Of a DNA stretch of 64,000 nt, positions 11,392 to 23,506 are shown piece by piece. The stretch comes from Pezicula radicicola. Taxonomy: Eukaryota > Ascomycota > Leotiomycetes > Helotiales > Dermateaceae. The stretch spans positions 124,001-188,000 of the forward strand of contig PDUO01000001.1 in NCBI GenBank assembly GCA_003008705.1. Reading direction: 5' to 3'. The notes below the pieces were generated by a model, which ran no database searches, was not told the DNA's origin, and worked only from the letters and a program-made list of their open reading frames with translations. The position numbers and the translations under genes were made by a program. Within the stretch, counting starts at the first letter, position 1; each line of letters begins with the position of its first letter.

Positions 11392-14332
11392 GGCGAGGGT
11401 GTGCTCGGATGAGCAGGAAATATTGGATGCAGCAACTAAAGGAATGATTTTCTCTCTGCAGTGCCAAGTGAGTAAATGAAAAGACTTAAGGAGAGTATTG
11501 CATCGTTCGCATTCGCGTGTCCTTTTGGAAGGTGCTGTACCCTTGTGACGTTACTTGTGAGATCTGTATTTTTTGTTACGCCTTGCGAGAGCAAGCGAAG
11601 CTGGAAAGGGGCCGAGGTTCGGTCTTTGTGGTTGTCGCCGATCACGTGCTTTGCCAGCATAAAGGCTTGTGAATGGAGGCATAAATGACTTCATTCCTTG
11701 GCAACCATACAATAGTAGCAAGGTCAGGAGAGCAAGGGCTACCTAGCCTGGGGACAAGGTCTGTTGATTGTTGCCTGGAGGTTCCTTTCGATTTCCACAA
11801 GGGTTGAGATTGTCTCTATGCTTGTGACAGGTTCGCAAAGCTCAATATCCATCACCTGACGCTTCACAAGACTCTCTAGTTTAGATCAAGTGCATTAGAG
11901 CCTAGTTGCTCTTAGTGATCCTCTTCTAATCTTGTTCCTAATGGTTCAATATCTCCTTGATAATTTAGCTGGTTTTATATTCCGATAGCAAGTGTCTAGG
12001 GGACTGTACCCTACGAATTGGGTTATAAGAGATCATTTTGATTGGGGGAAGTGAGTTACCCAAGTCAAATATACAAGTTACCCAATTCAAGTAAGTTACT
12101 CAAATCAAGTGTTCAGAGAGCTGCCATAAGCATTCCTACTCATTCTCAACCTTTGCAATAAGTTGAAGGACAAGCCCGCACGTCGAATTGCTGCTCTCAA
12201 GACTCTGATGGATTAACCAATCCTCGTACCAAACATCAACTCAGAAAACAGAGGTAATTTTCAAACCTTGCGCATTGAGAGCGTGATCTTTTGTTATGTG
12301 ATCACAGAATCATCGCCCATGCCATTGTTTTGTTGCAAATACAGGTGATTGTGCTCAAACGAATACTTCTTTGGGTCCATTTTAGCAAGCATATTTACTA
12401 GCTTCTACACTATATAAAAGTATTTTCTTATACAAGGCTTCCTGACTTGCTCGAACACTAGAATTAAGTCACTAAGATGAGTACTATCCTCCGCTATATC
12501 GAAGTACTTTTTATATAGCGCCTCTCTAACTCTGGGATTGAGTTACTAGGGTAGTCTAGCCGCCACCTACAAACAACATTCTCTATTCCAACATTCTTGA
12601 CGTCTCCAGCACCCCCCTCGAACTTCCACTCATTATCCATATAGATCTCAGCGTCTCGATATGTCTCTGCGTTATTTTTGCCCACATTCTCAAACAATTG
12701 CACAACTTAGTGTGACATTAAGCGAGCTCTCTCTGTGGCTTCTCATACCTAAATCAGTAACACGTTCTCATAGGTAATATAGGCACCAAAGCTTACTGTT
12801 TTGCTCTTGAAACTCCACAATCTTCTCTGGTTCCACGGCCTCCTTTGACTCAAGGGCCATCTCTAGCCCAGCATTCTCTCTCGCTCTAGGGCCCTCTTTG
12901 ACTCGACACGCTCCCCAGGCTCGACATTCCGCACTTCTTTTTACAAAAACTCCCCAAAGATTTGGACTCGGTACCAGCAATATAACCATCATCATCGGGA
13001 TGATCATCTAGTTTCTCCTTAGGTTCTCTGCTTGGCTCTCTAGGTATCGTCGTACCCACACCCTCCATATTGGTATTTAGTGTCAATAATTGTCCTTTCT
13101 GTAATATGGGCCATATAACAAATGTGGGCATTATACATATGAGTATGATTTGTCTTTGTTTATCTTTATTTCTGCACACCCTCCTCTGTTACCTATGGGC
13201 AATTATATAGGTAATTACTGTTTCCAAATCAAGTCGAATCATGGAGGATATACCTACCCGACTTGCATCTAGTCTACAGATATTTTGAAGTAGGTAAGGT
13301 AGGTACCAGAAGTCGCTTGCTTGCTAATTGTACCAGTTCCTTCTGCCCTTGATATATTAAAAAGACCAAAATTTCCAAATCTAACATCTCGAATTCAAAG
13401 TCCACACACACAAACTCTAAAACACAAAAGTCCATCCATCCACAAAATCAAGATCCTATATCCAAATACAAAACACCCACCCCTCTTAAACATCAAAACC
13501 AGAAAAAGTGCCTTACGCTATAACACAACCTCAAAACCCTCCCTAATTAATAACAACACTCTACAACCTAACAACTATCTTCTCAACTCACCACTACATC
13601 TAGATTCACAACAGGACATCTACTAAATCCTGAACGTGTGCATCTGTGCTGTGGTCCCACTGACCTGAACGTGCCTTAGATGTTATTTTCAACTAGCAGC
13701 TCATTCAGCGCAACCGAAATAAGTCCAATCTAGTCTTGTCGTGTAATAGCCATTTGTGATGAATTTGGATGAATGATAGTAGGTATATACCACGAACACA
13801 GATAGCCTTCTCCACTCTACCAGTAGCACACACCTCACACTTCTCTCACAACATAAAACCCACCTCACATAAAAAACAAGCCCGAACACTACACTCCAAG
13901 AAAATTCATTAATCTAAACTAATCTTTTCTGTCCTAACATATCTCATATCTCATTCCGTTTCATCTCTTTGGCAGTCAAAATAAAAACTTCCTAGGTCAT
14001 CAAATCAAAGCAAAACAAAATTAAATAATTAAAAAAAATTAAATCCCCCCTTTCTTTCAATAATTAGCTAGGGAAGGAAGTAAGGCCAGTACTGTATGCC
14101 AAATGCCTGTCTGTCATAAAGAACTTGAACTTGTCATGAAAAGAAACCAACCAAATCATATGACTGAAACCCCCCAAAAAGAAATTCGTTTCATGCATTT
14201 CCTTCCTCCCATTCATAGTCTCGTCTCAAAAAGGTATCATTCGTAATCTCCTCCTGATTCCCATCCGTCATAAACCAGTTGAAAAGTCATAAAAGCAAAA
14301 AGAGAAAAAGGAGAAAAAGAAATGACACAGCT
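11392..14332. other. Long intergenic region; no gene supported
   Basis: Open frames here are short or compositionally biased, for example Thr/Asn/Pro-rich at 13321-13626. None shows a domain. The stretch includes three to four copies of the 18-bp motif found again near 22.3-23.0 kb. It ends in the 3' flank of the DUF3824-type gene. Confidence 0.4.
12048..12119 (+). repeat. 18-bp minisatellite, minor copy
   Basis: AGTTACCCAATTCAAGTA and AGTTACTCAAATCAAGTG are adjacent 18-bp units, preceded by GAGTTACCCAAGTCAAAT. They match the unit type of the larger array near 22.3-23.0 kb. Confidence 0.65.
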
Positions 14333-17300
14333 CTATCGTCGTCGTTTCTTTCTATCCCCACCACTACTTCCTCCAGAATCCTCATCCAGAACGCCTCTTA
14401 ATAAATCCTTCCAGCTTGCTCTACCCTCAACCACATCCCCAAAACCCAAAACCAACCTTTCCACCATCTCCTGTTGCCCACCACCACTACTCAACCCCCT
14501 ATGGCTACCATCAATGGGTCTTCCATCCCTATCAAACCTATCCGGTAGTACCTCAACTTCATCAGACGAACCTGAAGGACTAGGAGAGCGGCTAGCATTG
14601 TGATGACGGCGACGATGTTTTGATACAGAGTGTGGTCGGTTAGATGATGGGTCTGAATTCCGTCTTCGGCGGCGGCGACGACGGTGACGATGTTCTGAGC
14701 GTTCGGGCGAGGTGTCTGTATCAATTGCGGATGGCTCAGGTTCAGGTGGTGGGTCGGGCTGAGCAGCGGCATGAATTTTGGCGAGACGACGGGAAGATTC
14801 TGGAGAAAGGGGCGCGAAAGTTACAGAACGATTGTGGGGTTGATGAAGTTCAAGTTCGTTGTTGGGTGTTTTTGGGGAGGCATGAGGTGAACCGGACGAA
14901 GAAGAAGAGATGGAACGGGTTCTTAGTGACTTCTTGGGCGGACCTTGAGAGCGACGTTAGATCTTGCTGTGGTAAAGATGGAGCCAGATACCAGAATGAA
15001 AAGACATAAGAAGCTATTGAGACGCACCCTCCTCGTCGTGCAAGTGATCTACAAAAGCAGGCTCTTGATTTGCCCCTGACATAGTTGGAGGCGGAGGAAA
15101 ATATGGGGGTTTATTTTGAGAAGATGCGCCGTTGGTGACAGGAGACTGTCTTGAACTCACATGATCATCTGGAGGATATCCATAGCCATCATGCGCGGCT
15201 TGTTCACCCGCATAATCCGCCGGATTATAGGGTGGGATATGACCGGGATCGACGTGGGTCGTTGAAGTTGTGGTATGCTGGGTATAGGTGGTCGTCGGTT
15301 GGGTGGGGGGTGGTGGAAAATTGGTTTGTACATGCTCATCGGGGTAATAAGAACCACCAGAGGCATGTGGAGGAGAGGGAGAGTAACCATCATCGCGATA
15401 GTCGTTGGCATAGTAGTTGTCTGGCTCCCCTTCTTCTTCATATCCTGGAAGTTGCATTAGTCAAACTCAACGTACATGATGCCGTGCAAGACATGTGAGA
15501 GAACCAAGGAGAGGAGCAGAGAAAACATGATGCTCTTTATTTAGGAATCAACGCTGATAAGCGCTTGGATAAAGATGTTCTAATAGACGCTCGGGATAAA
15601 GAGCGGGAACGAGATCTTTTTGAGTGCTGTTGGGGGTCCTCACGTCTACGTTCGCGCTCACGTTCAGCTTCCTTCTTCTCTTTGCGCTTCCTGTACTGAT
15701 TAATTCCAATTGCAGCCGCTCCGGTGCCCAAAGCCGCTCCTGCTATATCACGAACCCGACTTCTGCTTCTGCTTCGAGACCGATGCCGTCTTCCCTCCTC
15801 GGAGGCCGAGTCGTACGAGTCGTCACGGCGCTTCGAACGGCCATTTCTCGATCGATGGCGTCTGGATGCTCCATAAGCAGCTCCAGCCCCAGCAGCGAGT
15901 GCTGGATCGTAGCCTTCGCGGTAGGTGGTAGTGTGTTGAGTATATACTGGCGTTCCGCCATATTCAACCATACCTAGTTCGGGGTCAACGCCAGGGTCTG
16001 AATACGCGACTGACGTGGCTCTTGACCTTGACCTAGTGCGTGATGAACGCCTATGTTCTCTCTTTTCACGCTCAAGTTCTTCTTCATTCTCCTCCTTTGC
16101 TTTGCGATTCTCATACAGGCCAGCAACTGCGGCTCCGGCAAGACCAGACGCCGCAATTTCAGCACCTGTCCTGATCCGAGACTTGGATCTGGATCCACTT
16201 CGTTTGCGGGACTTGTTCCGGAAGTGCTCAACTACTCCTGCAACTGCCGCTGTTGCTGCACCAGCCTTAGCCATCTGGGCTGCCCGGTGCTTGGGATCGT
16301 CATGTCTACTCTTGCTTCGGTAATCGGCAGAATAGGAAGAACGACGGCGGGAAACACTACGAGTGCGGCTTCGCCCTCGGCCAAGCTCTTCCTTATCAAC
16401 GCTGCGCTTCTGAACATATTTGACAGCTGCAGCGGCCGCAAGACCAGCGACAGCAAGACCAAGAGCAGTTTTAACCTTGTCATGACCCCGGCTGCTTGAT
16501 CGTGATCGTGATCTGCTCCTGTCATCTCTGCTTTCCCGGTAACGACTTCGTGCTCTTGTCAAGACCTCTGCACCGATGGTCCCGAGGGCGGCACCCCCTA
16601 GAATATTTCTACCGCGATGCTCTGGAGCATTGCCTTGCTTTTCTCTGTGATTTGCCAATAGCGCAGCGGCACCAGCTCCAGCCAAAGCACCCTCAGCTAG
16701 ATGTCGCTTGCGGTGGGGACTACTGCTGGCTCTTCGTCTAATTGTCCTCCTTGTAATGTATTCTGAGCGATCATCATCGGAATAATCACTAACAGAATCT
16801 CGAGGATGAATTTCGCGACGGTTATATTTTGCAACTACAAAGTCCTCGTCTCTCCTTGGGCCACGTTCCACAACGTCTCGTCTGTAGTAGTACTCGTCTT
16901 CTCGCCGTGGCTCTGGTTCCCGGCGCGGTGGCGGCGGCTCTTCTACTACCTCTTCTCGTTGCCGAATAACTTGAAATGTAGGTTCTGGCTCGCGTGGGAT
17001 AATGATTGGTGGTGGTTGAGGCGCTTCTTGAACAATGATCTGCTGTGGCTCAGGAGCTCGTTGACGAATAATAATTGGCGCTGGTGGTGGATCTGGGCGA
17101 TCGTAGTATTCCGTCTCTCTCTGGTATCTTTCAAGTTCGTATGGTTCTATACGTCTCTCTGGGCGTTCAACAATGCGGGTCTCTCTGACATCAATCTCCG
17201 TGTCTCGTTCAGGTAGTCTATCCCATGGTCTTTCCGACTCGCGTTCCCATGGCCGTATGATTTCGCGTGGACGCTCCCGAGAACGCTCCCGTTCATAGAC

Positions 17301-17693
17301 TACGGTTCGTGTGCGCTCATGTTCTGGCTCTCGTGCAGGGTCTCTCTCTCGGGAATCACGCTCGTAAGTCCTTTCGACGAAAGTAGACCGAGGCCGTGTT
17401 TCGATGGCTGAATGCGGGCGCTCTGGAACATCGACATAGCGTTCGACTCGGCGGTCGACTTCGAGGCGGGGGACCGAGTCTCGTGAAGAACTGAATTCTG
17501 TTGACCGTCGCTCATCTCGAACCTCTTCAACTCTGCTGGGCGTTACTCGATAGCGTTGGACTGTGCGATATGTGCTTTCTCCGTCCTTGCGACGAGAGCG
17601 ACTAAATTGAGATGCTCGTTCGTCATCAGACGAATGGTCGTCTCGATCGCGACCAGTATAGGAACTCCGCGCAACTCGAATAACTTCCGGCAT
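14333..17693 (-). CDS. DUF3824-type SR-rich protein with glycine/alanine helices
   Basis: A conserved filamentous-ascomycete protein of unknown function. Exon 1 begins at ATG 17691-17693. The first 330 residues are charged (Arg/Glu/Asp/Pro). Then seven Gly/Ala-rich hydrophobic segments (about residues 332-347, 364-380, 407-424, 471-489, 509-527, 598-608, 648-664) alternate with SRSRSRS linkers. Exon 2 (about 15020-15440) is Tyr/Pro-rich with PPYNPADYAGEQ, and is typical of DUF3824 C-termini. A donor at HDEEG (GTGCGT) and an acceptor at CTCAAG join it to PPKKSLRTRSISSSSS in exon 3. Exon 3 ends VLPDRFDRDGRPIDG and RKKRRR-stop at 14333-14335. The exon 1/2 junction is uncertain. A GTGAGG donor near 15645 keeps frame into YEEEGEP; otherwise exon 1 runs to a stop at 15537. 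Whether it is membrane-associated or nuclear cannot be decided. Confidence 0.8.
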
Positions 17694-19677
17694 GATGAAG
17701 TCGATTTAGCGACTATCGTGGTAGATTGCCTGCGAGCGTACAAGAGCTCCGCTGAGTGCGACAGGAGCTCAGGTCGTGATATTATGTTGTGTCAGGCTGA
17801 GGCTGATGTGAGGTGGGGTATGGTATCGTGAGCGTTCAAATACTCGGTGGTCGGGTGTGCGAAATAGGCAAGGTCTCGGCCACAATCCTTCAGGCTCTTG
17901 TGAGTTAGTCCTCTGAGATTTCTTTTTTTTCTCGCAGCCCCTCTCAGGCTGGAACAAGTTGAGTCTTGGGATCGTATGCGAAGGAAAGCAAAATGGACGA
18001 AGTGGGCTTGCAGCCTTATGTGTGTGCCAAGCGACTCACCTGGTGACCAGTAACACTACTGCAGCGAAAGCCGTCGAAACAGGGGAATGAATGAAGTGAC
18101 AAAGCGAAGGCTGGCCTAGAAGGCTTTAGGTGCAGAAAAGCGTGAGCGAGCGAGAGCAGCAGTGCAAGAAGGATGAGTGATATTGATCTCTTCTCTGTCG
18201 TTCGCTGTTGGGTACGGGATCCGCGGGTCTTGCGTCAGACGGCGATATTCGTGCAGGAGTTGGCGCGCGGTGATAGAGGGGAAGATGGCTGACTGAGGTG
18301 GGTGGCACAGGTCAAGAGAGATGGGAGATAGCAGGCTCTCGAGAGACAGCACAACACTTCAGACCAAGAGTCCCCAGTTATACCCAAAGCTGCAAAGTTG
18401 AAGATATTCTTGTTTGATAAATATTAACACGTCGCACCGCAGCGCCATAATTATTCTCCTATCTGATTTGTTTAGAGGTGGCACTGATGGTCATCTCAAT
18501 TTCCCCATCTGAAAGAGAGAGGGCATCCATGCATGTCCAAGGTCACTGCGCTGGGCTGGCAAGTGACAGCAGTGCCCAGTGACTACCGAGCAACAAACTC
18601 CACGATGACGTAGGAAAAGCCAAGTTGAAGGACTTTTTTTTTTTCTTGGAAGAATCTTCTATAGAAGAAAAGTATGGAGCACGAAAGGTTTTTGGTACGG
18701 TACATCCCGTATGGAGTAAAACTACTAATGCACGCAACCAGAGAGCCGCATATCTATTGAGTGTTGAGAGATGCTGCGCCTCTATATCGTATCGTGAATC
18801 GCGATAAAAAAGACTCGTACTGTGCAGGTCACCAGAGCTGATTTGCTGCCGAGACATGAGAGAGCACCGGACACAGCACCTCACACCTCAGCTCCAGTCT
18901 CCAGGTCACGCTAATACTATGCTGACATAATGGCAACACGGGCACAGCCCACTATTTGCCCTTGTTTTCACCTCTCCTCCCTGCCATCATCAGACTTGCC
19001 AAAGCCTCCTCCTAGGCTCCTCCACATCGCCTTGCTCCGAAGCTGCTGCTTCTCTGTCTACACACCTCCAATCAACATCGCGAACCACATCTCAATTGAC
19101 TCTGAGGCTGTGAGGTTTTTGTGAGCTTATATCAACGACACGGCGCCAAATAATGTCTGCCTAATGGTCCAAGCCTTCTTCAAGCCTCCTTCAAGCCTTC
19201 AAGGGACCTTACTTCATTCCTCGCCCGACCATCCCGCAAGCAAACAATATCCAATCCTCCCTCCTCCTTCTGTTCGGTCTGCTGGTCGGTCGTCAATGCA
19301 TGCATTCCATAGTGTCACAGAAACTCAGCACTACCATATATATTCATTCCTGCTCAGCAAAAGGGCTACCTTAGGATTGAAGAGTCAAGGATCGGGTCGC
19401 CCCGGCCCTTATCCTGAAACCCACATTATGAAATCCAGATGACGAGGAAGTTCAGCTGAACTATTCCCCTCCTCCGTGTAACGATTGTTTTCAGGCCACT
19501 CAAATTAGGTCAACAGTTCCGAAACGTATTCGTGATCCATTCATCTGCCTGTATTCTTCAGGGCTTCAGGGCATCTTCTCTACTGTACAAATCGCGCAGC
19601 CATGAAACAGCATCCAATAATACCATCCATACCATCCATACCACCATATACACTCGGTCAGCTGGGAAAAGTTAGAC
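17694..19677. other. Intergenic region; no gene seen
   Basis: This holds the upstream region of the DUF3824-type gene and the 3' flank of the C2H2 gene. Open frames are all short. A T9 run at about 18632-18641 and scattered CCTCC tracts are the only simple features noted. Confidence 0.4.
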
Positions 19678-22436
19678 TCAGTAGAAGTAGAAGGCATTTT
19701 CTTCAATCTCTCCAAGCTCTGGATCAAACTCCAGGCCAAACTGATTCTCATAGTGAAGAGATATGGCGAAGCGGTTGAGCTCTCGTTCAATACTGCGCAA
19801 TGTGACCTGTAGGACTCCCGTCGACTTGATGTACTCTTCAACTTCAGGGATGATTGACTGAATGAATGCAACAGCAAGAGCTGCGCTTCCACCGCACAAG
19901 CCGATCATTGTTCTAGCCAAGGAAGCTTTGTAGATCATTGGGCACATTTCTGCAACATGCTTACAATCTTCTATGGGGTAAACAACGTCTTCCTCAATTA
20001 GAGAAACCAATTGACCGTCTTCGTCGTCCCAGAGAGTCTTCAGGCGCTGGTGGAGCTCAGCCCTAAACAGTAGTCAGAAAATGCCCCGGAATATATGCGA
20101 TCACTCCGTTTACTTACAGTTGGGGACTTAATGTCAACGCACGCTCATATTCTTCGAAAGGAACAGCCTCGCCTCCCTCAAAAGAGAGGTTCTTGACGGC
20201 ATCGACGAAGCTTGGAATTGCCTTGGGCTCATTGCTGTCATCAACAAAGCTCGGGATTGTCATACCTATGTCATACGTGACTGTGGTTTCCTTCTTCTCA
20301 TGGGGCTCAGTGACTTGCTTCCTAGCTGCCACATCGTTCTTCATGTTATTGATCTTCTGCTCAGCCTCATCCTTCAACTTGCGAACAATTTCAATTAAAG
20401 ACTCCGACAAGGGCTTCGATTTTGCCTTCTTACTCTTCTTTCCTTTATTGTCATTAGAAGTGGATGCTTCAGGCTGCGAGCTTGCACTCTGTTTAGCGGT
20501 TGACTCGTTGATAAGGGGTTCTGCAACCTTCGCAAGGTAGTTGGTAGCGACTAAGTCCTTGAAAAAGGTATTGCAAGCACCAGGCTTCGAGAGATGAGCC
20601 TTCACGGCGTTCATGCTTCGGAAGATTCCGTCACATCGGTCGCATCTGTATGGTACGTCTTCAGTCTCAGAGGAGTCCGCAACAGCTCTCACAAGTACAG
20701 AGGCTAGGATGTTACTGGCGTACTTGTCGACATCTACCCTTAGAGAAGCTTGAATGGCGGCTTTAGCGGCTTCAGGATCGTCCTTGTCCAATTGGATTTT
20801 CGCGGCTTGTGCATCAACGCGCATCTTCTCAAACTCCTGGAACTTGGTGGTACCACGACCAGTGCACTGAACTGCCATGTCGTCGAGGTGAACTTGGAGG
20901 TTCTCCTCACCGATGAACTCTTGTCTGCAGTCCGGACAGCGCTTGAACTGGTAGTCTTTTCGAAGTGCAGCGAGTCGCTTCTTGTACTTGTCAACCTCCT
21001 CATTTCGGATTCTCTGTATTATGTTAGGTTGCGACATCGAGCATGGAAGGGAAAAGCTTACGGAGATTTCCTGCTGAGTGGCACCAGGACCTGCCTTCAT
21101 AGTAACTCTAGTGTTGAGAGAATATTCTGAGTCAGGCTCAGAGTCGTAGTCTTCATCAGCGCAGCCATCGAAGAAATCCTCGTCATGAGCGAAAGTCTGG
21201 CTCATTATCCTGGCCTCTTCGTCTTGATACTCCTCCTTGTCATTGCTTCCAGCAGCAACACCTGTAGTAGCAGAAGGCTTTGAAGAGGCTGTCCTGCTGT
21301 TCTGACTCCTAGCAAGCGCGCTTCGACTATTTGCACCCTTCCCCTTCTCATGCTGCTGCTCATCATACATACGATCATACTCGCTCATGTGGCTCTTGAG
21401 CAGGGCCTCTGTGAGCTTGCCCCCGTGGATCTTCTTGACTTGCTCTTTGTAGTACTCGGCGCGTCTGATGCGGAAAGCAGCCTCCTCCATGTACATTGCA
21501 TAGAATCTCTCCTTTTCGGGCTTGCTCCAGGTTCGGACAGGTCTAGCCAGGGAACTGCTAGGTCCTTGTTCGCCGAATTCTTTGATATCCCGATCATCGT
21601 TTGCGATGAAGGTTAGAATCTGATCGTACGTAGTGCGGCCTGAGCTCGCAGCGATCTCCTTCTCTCGCTCGTATGTGACGCGTCCTACGCTCTCTATTGC
21701 AATCAAGCCTGTTGGACGTCGTATTAGATGTAAATTCACTGGTATGGTCACCAAAAGGAATGGATGAGGAACGTACGGTCGGTCAAATCCTTCAGAATTG
21801 CCGGCTTGGCAAGGGCCAGCTTGTTGTCATTCTTCTGGAGAAATTCCTTAGCATACTCAGCCGAGATCTCGTAGTTCTTGTCCTTCTTGATAGCCATCTG
21901 GAGCAAACCGACGATGCGATCAATGGCGGGGCTGCGCAATGAGGAAGGCGCGTTAGTAGAGCTTAGATCGAAGTTATAGAACCCTTTGGTAAGGGAATAC
22001 TTACTCGGTAGGAGGAGCTTCAGCAGCTGGTGGCTTCGCACCGGCCGCCACACAGATCTTGCAGTAGCATGGTTGTCTAGACTTCTTTCCTGTGTACAAG
22101 AGCTTCTTGCACTCGACCTTCGCGGTCTCCGTCTTCTGGGTAGAGAGCTCGGCGATCTTCGCGTTGATGGCATCCATTTTTTTGGTCTTGGAGCTGGCTG
22201 CTGGCGTTGGGATCGGTGGTGGAGGGCGGGAGGGAGGAGGTCCAGGAGGACCATAGTGGATGGCATATTTCTGTGAGCGCGTTAGCTATGGTCATGTGAT
22301 CTTGACTCTGGGTTATTGAGTTGATTTGAGTAACCCAGATCAAGTCAGTTACCTAGATCGAGTTAGTAACTCAAAATAAGTTAGTACTTACATCATCTCC
22401 CACCTTTAGGTCCATGACTTCCATCATTCCTTCCAT
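19678..22436 (-). CDS. C2H2-type zinc finger protein, conserved, function unknown
   Basis: Five exons join in frame: 22392-22436, 22005-22270, 21777-21931, 20118-21708 and 19678-20062. They give about 813 residues, or 797 if an in-frame 48-bp intron (21014-21061) is also removed. The N-terminus MEGMMEVMDLKVGDD leads into a Pro-rich segment, then a cysteine group (CYCKICV), a helical module (PAIDRIVGLLQMAIKKDKNYEIS) and an acidic stretch. Two zinc fingers of non-classical spacing follow: CPDCRQEF with HLDDMAVQC, and CDRCDGIF with HLSKPGAC. A Lys/Ser-rich linker and a helical C-terminus end at FYFY. It is likely a nuclear or RNA-associated factor. The apparent start MVTIPVNLHLIRR lies inside an intron and is not the true start. 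Confidence 0.75.
22313..22391 (-). repeat. 18-bp minisatellite inside intron 1 of the C2H2 gene
   Basis: Units of 18 bp (GGGTTATTGAGTTGATTT, GAGTAACCCAGATCAAGT, CAGTTACCTAGATCGAGT, TAGTAACTCAAAATAAGT) fill most of intron 1. They stop at the donor site next to exon 1. The same unit resumes upstream of exon 1 at about 22637. Confidence 0.75.
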
Positions 22437-22636
22437 GTTGGCGCTGATGGTGAAGTTGTTAAAATTGTGTCGAAAGTTTTGTGTCGAGAGTCGAGAAGTT
22501 TTCGAGATATGGCCCTCAGCGCTCACCTTAGTGTCGCCGCCATTTTGGGGTTAGCAGCGTTTCATACATACACCTTACCTCGTTCGGCGGAGTGCCAGAG
22601 TCGCATGTTTGGTTTTGACGGGCGCCAGACTCTGGG

Positions 22637-22965
22637 AGTGAGTTACCAAGTTGGTTTGAGTTATCCACTTGTCTTGGGTAACCGAGTTGTTGTGAGGTAC
22701 CTACTTGTTTTGAGTTATCTGGTTATTCTGAGTTGTTAAGTTGTTCTAAGCGGCTTGTGAGTTTGTCTAGTTAGTTTGAGTAACCTGGTTGATTTGAGTT
22801 ATCTAGTTTTTCTGGGTTACCAAGTTGTTCTGAGTTATCTAGTTCTTGTGAGCAACCTAGTTGTTTTGAGTCATTAAGTTGCTTTGAGCAGCCCACTTGT
22901 TCTGAGTAATTTACTTGTTCTGAGTTATGATGTTGTTATGAGTTACTAATTTATTCTGATTTCTA
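22637..22965 (+). repeat. Degenerate 18-bp minisatellite, about 17-18 units
   Basis: Consecutive units of exactly 18 bp follow the pattern GAGTTAYCTAGTTGTTCT with many substitutions, for example GAGTAACCTGGTTGATTT, GGGTTACCAAGTTGTTCT and GAGCAACCTAGTTGTTTT. One irregular stretch (AAGCGGCTTGTGAG) interrupts it near 22748-22760. The array lies in the promoter region of the C2H2 gene. Confidence 0.85.
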
Positions 22966-23506
22966 AGCTCCCCAGATCAATTCAATATTAGCGACTGAAA
23001 TCTGCTCGCTACTCGCTTAGGCAAATTTTACATTCACAAGGTAACTAGTTCTGTCTGAAATCTTCTTGACTGTTTGTCAATTATGTTGTGTTAAATAGGC
23101 ACAATATAAGTGGGCAGCAACATGTGGGTGGCAATCAGTGGTAGTATTGTGTTCTGCGTGGAAGCTAGAGTGCTAGAATGGGCCTACTTGTAGTAGTAGG
23201 ACGATCACATGACTATTCCCATATTCACTGATTTCAACATGTTGTATTGCTAATGCCTCTTGTAGAGCAGTTTGAAGTAAGACCTTAAACTAACCCTCTC
23301 CTTTACCACAGCTACTATGTTTGGCAGAATATCCTTTCACTTACTAGAAATTAGACAAAAACATTCACTTACTATGACAAGGAGATTAGAAATAACAACA
23401 AGCACAAATCAAGAAATGACAAGATTTAGTCTTTATCTTCCTGTATCATTTCTTTACATAATATATTCTCATGACCTAGATTCCAACAGCGCTGCTATAC
23501 ATCTGA
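22966..23506. other. Intergenic region; no gene seen
   Basis: The stretch is AT-rich, with no motif-bearing frame. It lies downstream of the HeLo pseudokinase gene. Confidence 0.4.

Noticed and set aside
15151..17216. Plus-strand open frames opposite the DUF3824-type gene
   Set aside because: They are shadows of an Arg/Ser-rich coding strand, whose complement stays open by composition.
20114..21754. Start of the C2H2 protein at MVTIPVNLHLIRRPT
   Set aside because: These residues are read from an intron. The upstream exons 21777-21931, 22005-22270 and 22392-22436 splice in frame and provide the real N-terminus.
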